Assembly (NCBI RefSeq): GCF_902506145.1
Contig: NZ_LR733519.1
Span: 62,001 to 126,000, forward strand
Reading direction: 5' to 3'
Length of the DNA: 64,000 bases
From: Burkholderia sp. 8Y
GTDB taxonomy: Bacteria > Pseudomonadota > Gammaproteobacteria > Burkholderiales > Burkholderiaceae
Below are positions 1-8,336 of this stretch, in pieces. Every line of letters starts with the position of its first letter. Positions within the stretch are counted from its first letter, which is position 1. The position numbers were made by a program, and so were the translations under genes. Below the pieces are notes generated by a model. The model saw nothing but the letters and a program-made list of their open reading frames with translations, was not told where the DNA came from and did not search any database.

Positions 1-898
1 CGCGCGTCATGCCGAGCACGCGCAGCATCGCAAATTGGGCGCGGCGGCGCACGACGCCTGCCGCCTGCGTCGAAAAGACGAGAAACGCGCCCGTGAACAG
101 CGCGACCAGCGCCAGCACGTTCATGTTGATGCGATACGCCCGCGAGAGCCGGTCCGTGCGGCTTTCGACATCGCGCGGCTCGCCGACGACGATGCGCGCG
201 CCGAGCTCGTCCTGCAACGCGCGCCTGAACGCCTCGCGGTTCACGCCGCGCGCGAGCTGCAGGTCGATGCGCGTGAGCCTGCCTTGCAGGCCGAAGCGCG
301 ATTGCACGGCGGCAATGTCCATCACGCCGATGCGCTGCCCGGGCAACGCGCGCACGATGCCGCCCGCCACGCGCAGCGGCACCGGCGACGTGCCGTTCTG
401 GAGATCGACCCGCGCGCCGACGCGCGCGTGCAGCCATTGCTGCGCGGCGGGCGAGAGGAAGATGGCGTCGCCGGACAAGACGTCGAGCGGCGCCTGTGGC
501 GACGGCACGCCGGTCAGATCGGGCGCGATGCGCCGCGCGCGGAACACGTCGATGCCGAGCACCTTGAGCGGCGCGGTCTCTTTCGGCACGGCGACGTCGA
601 CTTCAAGCACGGGACTCGCTACGACGACGCCCGCGCGCATCGCGAGCATCGGGTACACACGTTCGTCGATGAACGGCTGCACGCCGCGCACGGTTACGTC
701 GGCCTGGCCGGACAGACTGCGCGCGGCGGCGGAGAACTCATTGAACGCGGCGCTGTTGATGAGCTGCACCGCGTACCCCAGACCGACGCCGAGCGCGATG
801 GTCAGAATGGCGACGAGCCCGCGCCCGCGATGACTGCGCCATTGCGCGCCGAGCAGCCAGCGCGAGAGCGTGCGATGAGCGGCGGCGCGGGCCGTCAT
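1..898 (-). CDS. ABC transporter permease, FtsX/MacB-like (partial, C-terminus beyond left edge)
   Basis: The first 299 codons of an FtsX-type permease read leftward off the window. The start ATG at 898 overlaps the TGA of the ATPase gene (ATGA), so the two are translationally coupled. Visible order: a short cytoplasmic head, a first membrane helix at about residues 24-44 (ILTIALGVGLGYAV), a long periplasmic domain of about 200 residues, then a second helix near residue 260 (NVLALVALFTGAFLVF) followed by an Arg-rich FAMLRVLGMTR stretch. That is the usual FtsX-family layout of one helix, a large extracytoplasmic domain and further helices. With its LolD/YbbA-like ATPase it probably forms an envelope exporter or lipoprotein/lipid transporter; the substrate cannot be told from sequence. 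Confidence 0.85.
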   Translation of the reverse strand, partial: MTARAAAHRTLSRWLLGAQWRSHRGRGLVAILTIALGVGLGYAVQLINSAAFNEFSAAARSLSGQADVTVRGVQPFIDERVYPMLAMRAGVVVASPVLEVDVAVPKETAPLKVLGIDVFRARRIAPDLTGVPSPQAPLDVLSGDAIFLSPAAQQWLHARVGARVDLQNGTSPVPLRVAGGIVRALPGQRIGVMDIAAVQSRFGLQGRLTRIDLQLARGVNREAFRRALQDELGARIVVGEPRDVESRTDRLSRAYRINMNVLALVALFTGAFLVFSTQAAGVVRRRAQFAMLRVLGMTR

Positions 899-1587
899 CG
901 TCCGCGCGCTTCGTTGAACGCGGCAAGCGATGCCGCTTCGTGCAGCGTGCCGTCGGCGAGGATCAGCACGCGGTCGGCGAAAGCGGCGGCGGCTTCCGAG
1001 TGCGTGACCATGATCGCGGCGGAGCCCGTGCCCTTCATCTCCGCGCGAAAGAGGTCGAGAATTTCATGCGCGGTTTCGGGATCGAGATTGCCGGTGGGTT
1101 CATCGGCGAGAATGAGACGCGGGCGATGCACCAGCGCACGCGCGATCGCGACGCGCTGAAGTTCGCCGCCCGACAGCTGGCGCGGAAGCTCGTCCTGACG
1201 ATTGAAGAGGCCGACCGCCGCGAGCATGGCGTGCGCGGGCGCGATGGGCAGACCGTTGAGCAGGAGCGGCACGGCGACGTTCTGCGCGAGCGTCAGATGC
1301 GGCAGCACATGAAACGCCTGAAAGACGAAGCCGAGTTTCTCGCGGCGGGTCCGGCTGGCCGCTTCGTCGCTGAAGGTGGAGATGGGCGCGCCATCGATGA
1401 GAATCTCGCCGCTGTCCGCGGCGTCGAGGCCCGCTATGAGGTTGAGCAGCGTGGACTTGCCGACGCCCGAGTCGCCCATGATCGCGACGAATTCGCTGGA
1501 ACCGAGCGTGAAGTCGAGGCCCGCGAGAATGGTTCTGCCAGGACCGAAAGTCTTAAGAAGGCGGCGGCATTCCAGGGCTGGGCTCAT
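895..1587 (-). CDS. ABC transporter ATP-binding protein, LolD/YbbA-like
   Basis: A 230-residue nucleotide-binding subunit. Walker A GDSGVGKST at about 38-46, Q-loop FVFQ at 87-90, signature LSGGELQRV at 138-146, Walker B LILADEP at 158-164 and switch His in VTHSE all read through intact. Sequence and pairing with an FtsX-type permease place it in the MacB/LolD/YbbA group, which powers mechanotransmission rather than simple import. The reading frame stays open far upstream to 1887, but homology begins at MSPALEC, so the ATG at 1587 was chosen; no strong Shine-Dalgarno lies right in front of it (an AAGGA is 19 nt away), so the start is moderately certain. Confidence 0.9.
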   Translation of the reverse strand: MSPALECRRLLKTFGPGRTILAGLDFTLGSSEFVAIMGDSGVGKSTLLNLIAGLDAADSGEILIDGAPISTFSDEAASRTRREKLGFVFQAFHVLPHLTLAQNVAVPLLLNGLPIAPAHAMLAAVGLFNRQDELPRQLSGGELQRVAIARALVHRPRLILADEPTGNLDPETAHEILDLFRAEMKGTGSAAIMVTHSEAAAAFADRVLILADGTLHEAASLAAFNEARGR

Positions 1588-1754
1588 AGGCAGACATGTT
1601 CCGGTGTCCTTGCGGTGATGCCTATTATGCCTAGTTGTTTCGTCTGACGTGAAGCGGCCGGGCGGCGTCTGCATCGTTAGCCGTTGCACGCGCGCAGGGT
1701 TGCGCGTCAATTCATTCGGGTTCCTAACGATGACATGATTGATCCGCGCGCCGG

Positions 1755-2417
1755 CTAACGCGATGCGCCGCGCCCGTCGCCCTCGCCCGACCGATCCCAG
1801 CCGAACGCCTGCACGCTCGCGACCGGCCGGTCCACCGCGACGACGCCCCGCAATTCTCCGGGCATCGGCAGCACGAGGCCATGCCATGATGCTGCGCCGT
1901 CCTCGCCGCGCTCGGCTCGCGCGCGCGCAAGACGCGCCGCTTCCGCAATCGCCTCATGACCGCCCGGCGCCTCGACGCTCAGCCCGATCTCCACGTTCGC
2001 CGGCGCGACCGCGATCACGATCCAGATGCCGGAATACGACACATCGACGCTCACGCCGCGCTCGCCGCTCGCATCCCTCACGACGATGCGCTCGTTCGGC
2101 GCATCTTCCACGCGCACGTCCTGCGGGCGGCAAGCGAACATCTGCGAGGTAATGAGCCGCAGCGTCGCGCGTGCGACGCTAAAGCGCCGGCCGATCGACG
2201 AGTTCGGATAAAGCCGCGCCCGCTTGCGCTCCGCGACGCTCAGCCAGCTCCCGATGTTCGATGCCGACGCAAAGCGGAATTCGCTCGTGACGAGCCAGAG
2301 GCAGACCTCGCCCTCGGCAGGCGGGCATTCGACCGCGCGCGATCGGGACAGATCGTGAAAGCGCCACGGCACGTTGTCCGCGAACTCGAGCGGAAGCGAA
2401 ACGGAGCCGCTCTGCAT
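1755..2417 (-). CDS. 4'-phosphopantetheinyl transferase-like protein, catalytically degenerate
   Basis: A 220-residue protein resembling the Sfp-type 4'-phosphopantetheinyl transferase fold in its first and last parts: an Arg-rich helix with RARLYPNSSIGRRFSVARATLR, then SYSGIWIVIAVAP and VEIGLSVE in the places where active enzymes have NxSHS and GVDIE, and a short terminal strand resembling the family end. The invariant Asp is replaced (GLSVE) and no WxxKE motif follows; the central catalytic segment seems lost. It therefore probably cannot transfer phosphopantetheine, and may be a decaying gene or a pseudoenzyme. ATG 2417 is preceded by GGAG at 10 nt; a GTG at 2435 is the alternative. Divergent from the flippase gene, at the edge of the polysaccharide locus. 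Confidence 0.55.
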   Translation of the reverse strand: MQSGSVSLPLEFADNVPWRFHDLSRSRAVECPPAEGEVCLWLVTSEFRFASASNIGSWLSVAERKRARLYPNSSIGRRFSVARATLRLITSQMFACRPQDVRVEDAPNERIVVRDASGERGVSVDVSYSGIWIVIAVAPANVEIGLSVEAPGGHEAIAEAARLARARAERGEDGAASWHGLVLPMPGELRGVVAVDRPVASVQAFGWDRSGEGDGRGASR

Positions 2418-2911
2418 CACGCATGCGCTCCACACGAAACGGCCATTCCACGCGGCACGGCTTCTCCCATTAGTCGATCTCTTTCGATTTGCCCGGCGGG
2501 CAAAGGTCGATTTTCCGCAAAGAATTGTTAACAGATGCTTAGGAGATCCGAGACGTCCAGAATTCGTTCACGAACACCATGGCGATGGACGGTCGTTCGC
2601 TTCTCGCATCGGCGATGCGGTTGCGCATCGGTGTCAATCGGTCGTTTTCCGTCTGCATGGTTGTCACGCTCGCGCATTACGCTTTGCGCTTTTGCCATGT
2701 GCTTCGCGCGCGAACGCATTGCGCCGCTCATCTAATGTCTGACGGATAGGCGCACGAAGCGTGCATCTCATTACTTAAGACACCGCATTGACTCACACGC
2801 CCGCGACGCACGCCGGTATAGTCTCTATCGTCCGCGACGCCTCTTTAGCGCGTGGCTTTAAAAGACAACGCGTTAATCGTAAGAACGATGCTTGAAGCCA
2901 AGGGGATCTAG
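2418..2911. other. Divergent intergenic region, left border of the polysaccharide locus
   Basis: About 490 bases between the PPTase-like gene (leftward) and the flippase gene (rightward). It must carry promoters for both. A TATAGT hexamer lies at about 2817-2822 with TTGACT 23 bases upstream, which is too far for a good sigma-70 pair. A seven-codon open frame (ATG 2888 to TAG 2909-2911) ends directly against the GTG start at 2912. No larger gene is convincing. Confidence 0.5.
2901..2905 (+). promoter_or_regulatory. Ribosome binding site deciding the GTG start of the flippase gene
   Basis: AGGGG at 2901-2905 sits 6 bases before GTG 2912. An in-frame TAG at 2909-2911 excludes any upstream start, so the GTG is effectively forced. 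Confidence 0.7.
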
Positions 2912-4294
2912 GTGCTGACATTCGCGCTCGGGGTACTGAAAAGACGCATACGAAGCGTCCACACGGATCATCGGCGCATCGCGAAGGGCGCCGTCATCGT
3001 TTCGGTGTTCGTCTTTCTCGGCAAGGGCGCGGGCGCTTTCAAGGAAATGGCGGTGGCCTACCGCTATGGAATCGGCGGAACCGTGGACGCGTATCAGCTC
3101 GCGCTCACGCTCGTTTCGTGGCTTCCGCTCACGGTCATCGGCGAGTTGAGCATTCTTCTCGTGCCGCTTTTCGTCGCGATGCGGGACAAGAAAGAGGAAA
3201 TGGCGCAGTTTCTCGCGGAAATCGAAGGTGTCTGCATGCTGCTCGGCGTCGTGCTCACGTCGCTGCTCTTGCTGAGCTGGCCGCTTCTCGCGCATTTCAC
3301 CGCGTCGAATCTCTCCGAGAGCACGCGCACCATGTGCCTCTATCTGCTGATGGGCCTCGCGCCGGTCGGCGTCTTGAGCTTCACCGTCTGCATCACCGCT
3401 GCGCGGCTTCAGGCACGCGAGAAGCACATCAACACGCTGCTGGAATCCGTTCCGGCGCTCGTGCTGCTGTGCCTCGTCCTCGTCGTGCCGCGTCGCGATT
3501 CGCTCCTTCCGTTGATGCTCGGCACGTCGCTCGGCGTCGCCGTGCAGGCGCTGCTGCTGCGCCTCTGCGCGCGCAACGTCGATGGTCAGACGGCGCGCCC
3601 TCGCCTCTCGTTTCGCTCGCCGCACTGGCGCAAGACCTTGCATTCGGTGAGCGTGCTGATGGTGGGCGGCGTCATCGTCAGCATGATCACGCCCGTCGAT
3701 CAGTACTTCCTCGCTCAGGTCGGCGATGGCGCCATCGCCACCTACGGCTACGCGTATCGCGTGCTCACGCTATTGATCGGCATCGGCGCGCTTGCGATCA
3801 GCCGCGCCATTCTGCCGATCCTCTCCGAAATGCTGGCGGCGAAGGACGCCACGCGCGCCCGCAACACCGCGCTCAAGTGGTCGCTCGTGATGCTGGCGAT
3901 CGGCGCGCTCGGCGCGCCGATCGCGTATGCGCTCGCGCCGTGGATGGTCGAGCTGCTGTTTCAGCGCGGCGCCTTCACGGCGGACGACGCGCGCGCCGTG
4001 ACGCTCGTCTTCCGCACGGGCCTGATTCAGATACCGTTCGCATTCGCCGGTTTCGTCGTCATTCAGTTGTTCGTGAGCGAGGCGCGCTATCGGGCGCTCA
4101 CGTTCATCGCGGTCGTCAGTTTCGTAGTGAAGGCAGGCGGCAACGTGCTGCTGGCTCCGCTTTACGGCGCGCAAGGCGTGATGCTCGCGACCGGCCTCAT
4201 GACCGCCGCGTGCTTCGTCTGCTATCTCGTCTTCCTGAAGCAGCCGTCTGGGCAGCCGCGCGCCATTGCGCCGCACGGAGCGAGCGAAGAATGA
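2912..4294 (+). CDS. Polysaccharide flippase, MurJ/Wzx-like (MVF family)
   Basis: A 460-residue polytopic membrane protein with about 12-14 hydrophobic segments. The N-terminal region (AVIVSVFVFLGKGAGAFKE, then YRYGIGGTVDAYQLA) matches the start of MurJ/MviN-type lipid-linked oligosaccharide flippases, in which a glycine-rich first helix is followed by a D-A-F/Y-x-x-A motif. At the head of a polysaccharide locus the likely job is to flip the undecaprenyl-diphosphate repeat unit across the inner membrane (Wzx role). The length is a little short of MurJ (about 510). It starts with GTG and overlaps the next gene by 4 bases (ATGA at 4291-4294), so the two products are probably made in step. Confidence 0.85.
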   Translation: MLTFALGVLKRRIRSVHTDHRRIAKGAVIVSVFVFLGKGAGAFKEMAVAYRYGIGGTVDAYQLALTLVSWLPLTVIGELSILLVPLFVAMRDKKEEMAQFLAEIEGVCMLLGVVLTSLLLLSWPLLAHFTASNLSESTRTMCLYLLMGLAPVGVLSFTVCITAARLQAREKHINTLLESVPALVLLCLVLVVPRRDSLLPLMLGTSLGVAVQALLLRLCARNVDGQTARPRLSFRSPHWRKTLHSVSVLMVGGVIVSMITPVDQYFLAQVGDGAIATYGYAYRVLTLLIGIGALAISRAILPILSEMLAAKDATRARNTALKWSLVMLAIGALGAPIAYALAPWMVELLFQRGAFTADDARAVTLVFRTGLIQIPFAFAGFVVIQLFVSEARYRALTFIAVVSFVVKAGGNVLLAPLYGAQGVMLATGLMTAACFVCYLVFLKQPSGQPRAIAPHGASEE

Positions 4295-5697
4295 CCGCAC
4301 GTTCGACGCCCGGCAGCCTCGACGAGCGCCCCGCGCACAATGCGACAGGCGGCGCGCAGCGTTTTCCGATGACGCTCGAACTCTGGATGGCGCTGGAGCG
4401 TGCCGCGTATCGGGCACCGCGCCCGCAGGAACAATCGCCGATGGATCGCCTCGACGACCTGCAATGCGTCGTGGCGTACAACGGCGCGTGGGGCGTCGCG
4501 AATTTGTGGCGCACGCTGCTGCGGCGGCAAACGCCGCATCTTCAGGTGGTATGGCGCGGGCCGGATGGAAAGACGCGTCTGATCGCGGAGTCGCACGTCG
4601 CGCTTCCGAATCGCGAGTTCTTTTGCTCGTCGCTCGCGCTAGCGCTCGACCGGCAGCGGCAACTGTGCGAACGCGCGCGTCAACGCCTTCGTGACAGGCC
4701 GCCTCCGGACGCCTTCCCCGTGATCGATATCGCGGACTCCGAACGCCCGCCCTCGCCCACCGACGTGTTGCGCTTCGCGATCCGGCATCTGCTCGGCAAA
4801 ACGGCCAACAAGTTTCGCCGGGCGTTCGTTCGCAGCGACCATTGGGGCATGGCGTGGCGCAGCGACGAATCGTCCGATGCCAGTTGGTCCTTTTCCGACC
4901 GCGCGCCGTGGCGCCTGCTGATTCCATCGCCGGGCGACCGCTTCTACGCTGACCCGTTTCTCTGGCGCGACGCGGCGGGGCAGGTACATCTGTTCTTCGA
5001 AGACCTGCCCTATGCAACGAACAAGGGCGTGATTTCGCACGTCACGCTCGATCCCGTCTCCGGGTCATGCAACGCGCCGCCGCGCGTCGTGCTGGAGCGG
5101 CCGTACCATCTTTCGTACCCGTTTCTATTCGACTATGCGGGCGACGTCTTCATGATCCCCGAGACATCGGCCAACAGGACGATCGAGGTGTATCGCGCGG
5201 CGCCGTTTCCCGACGCCTGGGTGCATCACGCGACGCTGATGGAAAACCTGGTCGCCGCCGATACGACGCTCTTTCACGAGGCCGGAACGTGGTGGCTATT
5301 TACCACGATCGAGCAGGGCGGCGGGCCTAACTGGGACGAGCTGCATCTCTTTCATGCGCAGTCGCCATTCGGTCCGTGGGAGGCTCATCCGGGCAACCCG
5401 GTGGTGTCGGACTGCCGCGGCGCGCGAATGGCCGGCAACGTCTTCCGGGACGAGCACGGACGCCTCATCCGGCCCGCACAGGATTGCGAGCGCGAATACG
5501 GCGCGGCATTGCGTTTCTGGGAAATTACGGCGTTGAGTGCGTCGCACTATGCCGAAACGCAGGTGGCGGTGATGAACGCCCCGAGCAGCCGATCCGGCGT
5601 GCATACGTGGAACCGGACGGGAGACATCACGGTCGTGGACATCAAGCTGCGCGCATTGAAACGCGCGAAAGCGCAGACGGGATACTGCCGGTTTTGA
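4291..5697 (+). CDS. GINT1 N-terminal-like five-bladed beta-propeller protein
   Basis: A 468-residue protein. The first ~190 residues are Arg-rich and poorly conserved; from about residue 205 it resembles the N-terminal domain of plant glucosamine inositolphosphorylceramide transferase, related to GH43/GH68-type propellers: RFYADPFLW, HLFFEDLPY, YPFLFDYAGDVFMIPET, ADTTLFHEAGTWWLF, and GNVFRDEHGRLIRPAQD, each an acidic/aromatic blade element. Bacterial members occur in polysaccharide clusters, often near or fused to formyltransferase or glycosyltransferase modules; their reaction is unsettled. No signal peptide or membrane segment is visible, so it is probably cytoplasmic. Translationally coupled to the flippase. 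A role in modifying or transferring a sugar on the lipid-linked unit is inference. Confidence 0.7.
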   Translation: MTARSTPGSLDERPAHNATGGAQRFPMTLELWMALERAAYRAPRPQEQSPMDRLDDLQCVVAYNGAWGVANLWRTLLRRQTPHLQVVWRGPDGKTRLIAESHVALPNREFFCSSLALALDRQRQLCERARQRLRDRPPPDAFPVIDIADSERPPSPTDVLRFAIRHLLGKTANKFRRAFVRSDHWGMAWRSDESSDASWSFSDRAPWRLLIPSPGDRFYADPFLWRDAAGQVHLFFEDLPYATNKGVISHVTLDPVSGSCNAPPRVVLERPYHLSYPFLFDYAGDVFMIPETSANRTIEVYRAAPFPDAWVHHATLMENLVAADTTLFHEAGTWWLFTTIEQGGGPNWDELHLFHAQSPFGPWEAHPGNPVVSDCRGARMAGNVFRDEHGRLIRPAQDCEREYGAALRFWEITALSASHYAETQVAVMNAPSSRSGVHTWNRTGDITVVDIKLRALKRAKAQTGYCRF

Positions 5698-5720
5698 CGT
5701 TCCGAACGATGCCCGCTTGC

Positions 5721-5924
5721 CTAGCGGTCCGTGCCGTCGGAGCGTTCGAATTTCTGCCGCCGTGGGGCTTCCCGGCCTGCTGTCGCAGGGCGAGAGGTCT
5801 CAGGACGATCGTGTCGCCCGGCCCGTTTCGCGCCCGGCGAACGGACGATGTCGGAAACGGCGACCCCCGCTAAAACCACGACGGCCCCGATCGCAACGGT
5901 CCCAATCACGTTGAGCCAATCCAT
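5721..5924 (-). CDS. Small single-span membrane protein of unknown function
   Basis: A 67-residue open frame starting MDWLNVIGTVAIGAVVVLAG, a clear membrane segment at residues 4-23, followed by a basic, disordered tail. GGAG lies 6 bases before the ATG at 5924, which supports translation. It is convergent with the propeller gene, ending 23 bases from it. No family is recognised. High GC makes chance frames common here, so moderate confidence only. Confidence 0.5.
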   Translation of the reverse strand: MDWLNVIGTVAIGAVVVLAGVAVSDIVRSPGAKRAGRHDRPETSRPATAGREAPRRQKFERSDGTDR

Positions 5925-6292
5925 GTTTTCTCCGCGAGTTGCGCAGTCAGGATCCGGTTAAGGTCCGAACGCATGACGCACCGTCTTTGAAAGCACTACA
6001 GACGGTCGCACCAATATCTGCCATGGTATCACGCAGCCCTTCCTATGTGCGGAAGCACACGTTTCCGAAGAATCCATCGCGGCTACGCATAAGAACCGAC
6101 ACGATACCGTGCGATCCTGCACAGACGCGCGAGTTGATCGGGCGTGAATAATTGCCGCATTCAAGGCTGCTCTCGTCGCGCGACGAAGCGCAAGCACGAG
6201 TAATGCCGGCGGTTGGCATAGACCCCGCCGAGCATCTGAAATAACGGCTTCGGAGCGGAAAACTTTAGATGGCGCACGTGCGCCGGGCATGA
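5925..6292. other. Non-coding spacer
   Basis: Between the small membrane protein (leftward) and the terminator of the asnB unit. Short frames on both strands lack good ribosome binding sites and recognisable composition. It should hold the promoter of the 5721-5924 gene; nothing else is seen. Confidence 0.4.
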
Positions 6293-6324
6293 AAAAACGC
6301 GGCGCGCCCGAGCGAGCGCGCCGC
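6293..6324 (-). terminator. Rho-independent terminator of the GT4-asnB unit
   Basis: Perfect 9-bp inverted repeat, GCGGCGCGC at 6299-6307 and its complement at 6316-6324 with an 8-base loop. Read on the minus strand it is followed by a run of six T (6298-6293). It lies just after the asnB stop codon. Confidence 0.85.
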
Positions 6325-6347
6325 TTGTTTGCCAGCCCGCGAAATGT

Positions 6348-8336
6348 TCAGCTCGCGGCGTCGGTCAGGTCGAGTTCTTCAGCATCGACGGACTTGTTGG
6401 CATCGAGCCATGCCTCGAACATCAGCACGGTCCAAAGACGCGTGTGCCAGCTATGCGTCCCCGCCAGATGCTGGTCCCACATGGTCTTGACCATCTGCGC
6501 GTTGAGATAGCCCTCGCGTTTCAGACGATCGGCGCTCAGAAGATCGGACGCCCAGTCGCGCAGTTCGTTGCGCAGCCATGAGGCGATCGGCACGCTGAAT
6601 CCGTGCTTGGGACGCTCGAACATGGCGCGCGGGACGTAGCGATCGAGCAGGCTGCGAAGCACCACTTTCCCGACGCCCTTGTTGATTTTCATCGACAGCG
6701 GCAGACGCCAGGCGAACTCGACGATGCGCCGGTCCAGGAACGGCACGCGCGTCTCCAGGCTCACGTGCATCGCGGCACGGTCGACCTTCGCGAGGATATC
6801 GGTCGGCAGATAGCGGACGGCATCCAGATACATCATGCGCTCGGCATCGGTCAGGGAAGCCGGCAAGCCGCTTAAACCGGACGCCGTCACCGGCGCGCGG
6901 TAGCCGAGCACGATCCGGTCGGGTGCATCGAACGCGGATGCAAGCCGTTCATACGATGCCTCCAGTCCTTCGGCGCTCATGGCGTCCGCGAGTTTCAGCA
7001 GCTTGTCGCCGACCTGCGTGTGACGCATGCTCGGCGGCATCATGCCGACGATTGGCGCCGCCATGCGGTCGAGACGCTCCGCGCCGAGGCCGCGCACGCA
7101 ACGCGCGGTGAACGCGCGCGCGGGCAAAGGCACGCGGCTCAATTTGTCCCATAGCCCCTGCGCCGCGACATGGCGGTTATAGCCGCCGAAGAGTTCATCG
7201 CCGCCGTCGCCCGACAGGCTCACGGTCACATGACGCCGCGCCATCTGCGAAACGAGGAACGTGGGAATCTGCGAGGAGTCCGCGAACGGCTCGTCGTAGA
7301 TCTGCGGCAACTGCGGGACCACGGCGAGCGCATGGGCGGGCGTCACATACAGTTCGTGATGCTCCGTTCCCAGATGCTCCGCGATGCGCCGCGCATGCGT
7401 CGCTTCGTCGAAACCCGCCTGATCGAAGCCGATCGAGAAAGTCTGCACCGCGCGCGCGCTTTCGGCCTGCATGAGCGAGACGACCAGCGACGAATCGATG
7501 CCGCCCGATAGAAACGCGCCGAGCGGGACGTCCGCGACCATCTGGTCCCGCAGCACCTTGCGGAACACGCTATCCAGTTCGCCGACCGCATCGGCTTCGG
7601 TGAACGGTTCGGCCTTCGCTCGCGCGACGACGTCTTCCAGACGCCAGTACGGGCGCACGACGACATCGCCGTACGCGGGCCGGACTGTCGCGAGCGCGCC
7701 GGGAACCAGCTTGCTGATGCCTTCGTAGATCGTGTGCGGCGCCGGAACGCTGGAATAGCGCATGTACATGCCGAGCGCATCGCGGTCGATGCCGACATCG
7801 CGGAACGCCGGATGACGCCGCAGCGCCTTCAGCTCGGACCCGAAGACGAACGTGTCGCCGAGCCACGCGTAATAGAGCGGCTTCTCGCCGAGCGGATCGC
7901 GTCCGAGCGTGAGGACGCGCTCGTGCCGGTCCCACAACGCAAAGGCGAACATGCCGTACGCCTTGCCGAGCGTCTTCTCGATGCCCCACTGCGCGAAAGC
8001 CGCGAGCAGCACTTCGGTATCTGAATGCCCGCGCCAGTCGGGCGTTCCCGGCAGCGCATTCAGTTCCTTGCGCAGGTCTTCGGCGTTATAGACCTCGCCG
8101 TTGTAGACGATCATGTAGCGGCCACACGCCGATGCCATCGGCTGATGACCGAACTCGGATAGATCGACGATCGCAAGACGCCGATGTCCGAGCGCGACGC
8201 CCGCTTCGGCATCGATCCAGTATCCGGCGTCGTCGGGGCCGCGGCGCGCGAGGCTGTCGCACATGGCGCGCAGCCGTGGCATGGCGCTCGATCCGTCAAG
8301 CCGACCGCGAGTCAGGAAGCCCGTAATTCCGCACAT
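6348..8336 (-). CDS. asnB: Asparagine synthase-type amidotransferase (glutamine-hydrolysing)
   Basis: A 662-residue class-II glutamine amidotransferase plus synthetase protein. N-terminal Ntn domain starting Met-Cys-Gly-Ile: Cys2 becomes the nucleophile after Met removal, so ATG 8336 is the only functional start; AAGGAG seven bases upstream agrees, and the GTG at 8342 is too close to that site. The synthetase domain carries the PP-loop FLSGGIDSSLV near residue 270 and SLSGDGGDELFGGYNRH. In surface-polysaccharide loci such AsnB-like enzymes (WbpS, WbtH) amidate uronic acids. With tviB/tviC next door the likely substrate is a GalNAcA residue or its nucleotide form; this is inference, and an exact substrate cannot be read from sequence. 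The start overlaps the end of the upstream GT4 gene by 25 bases. Confidence 0.92.
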   Translation of the reverse strand: MCGITGFLTRGRLDGSSAMPRLRAMCDSLARRGPDDAGYWIDAEAGVALGHRRLAIVDLSEFGHQPMASACGRYMIVYNGEVYNAEDLRKELNALPGTPDWRGHSDTEVLLAAFAQWGIEKTLGKAYGMFAFALWDRHERVLTLGRDPLGEKPLYYAWLGDTFVFGSELKALRRHPAFRDVGIDRDALGMYMRYSSVPAPHTIYEGISKLVPGALATVRPAYGDVVVRPYWRLEDVVARAKAEPFTEADAVGELDSVFRKVLRDQMVADVPLGAFLSGGIDSSLVVSLMQAESARAVQTFSIGFDQAGFDEATHARRIAEHLGTEHHELYVTPAHALAVVPQLPQIYDEPFADSSQIPTFLVSQMARRHVTVSLSGDGGDELFGGYNRHVAAQGLWDKLSRVPLPARAFTARCVRGLGAERLDRMAAPIVGMMPPSMRHTQVGDKLLKLADAMSAEGLEASYERLASAFDAPDRIVLGYRAPVTASGLSGLPASLTDAERMMYLDAVRYLPTDILAKVDRAAMHVSLETRVPFLDRRIVEFAWRLPLSMKINKGVGKVVLRSLLDRYVPRAMFERPKHGFSVPIASWLRNELRDWASDLLSADRLKREGYLNAQMVKTMWDQHLAGTHSWHTRLWTVLMFEAWLDANKSVDAEELDLTDAAS

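Noticed and set aside
2535-2735. Small frames on both strands in 2374-2742
   Set aside because: Arg/Ser/His-rich, without ribosome sites; shadows and chance frames.
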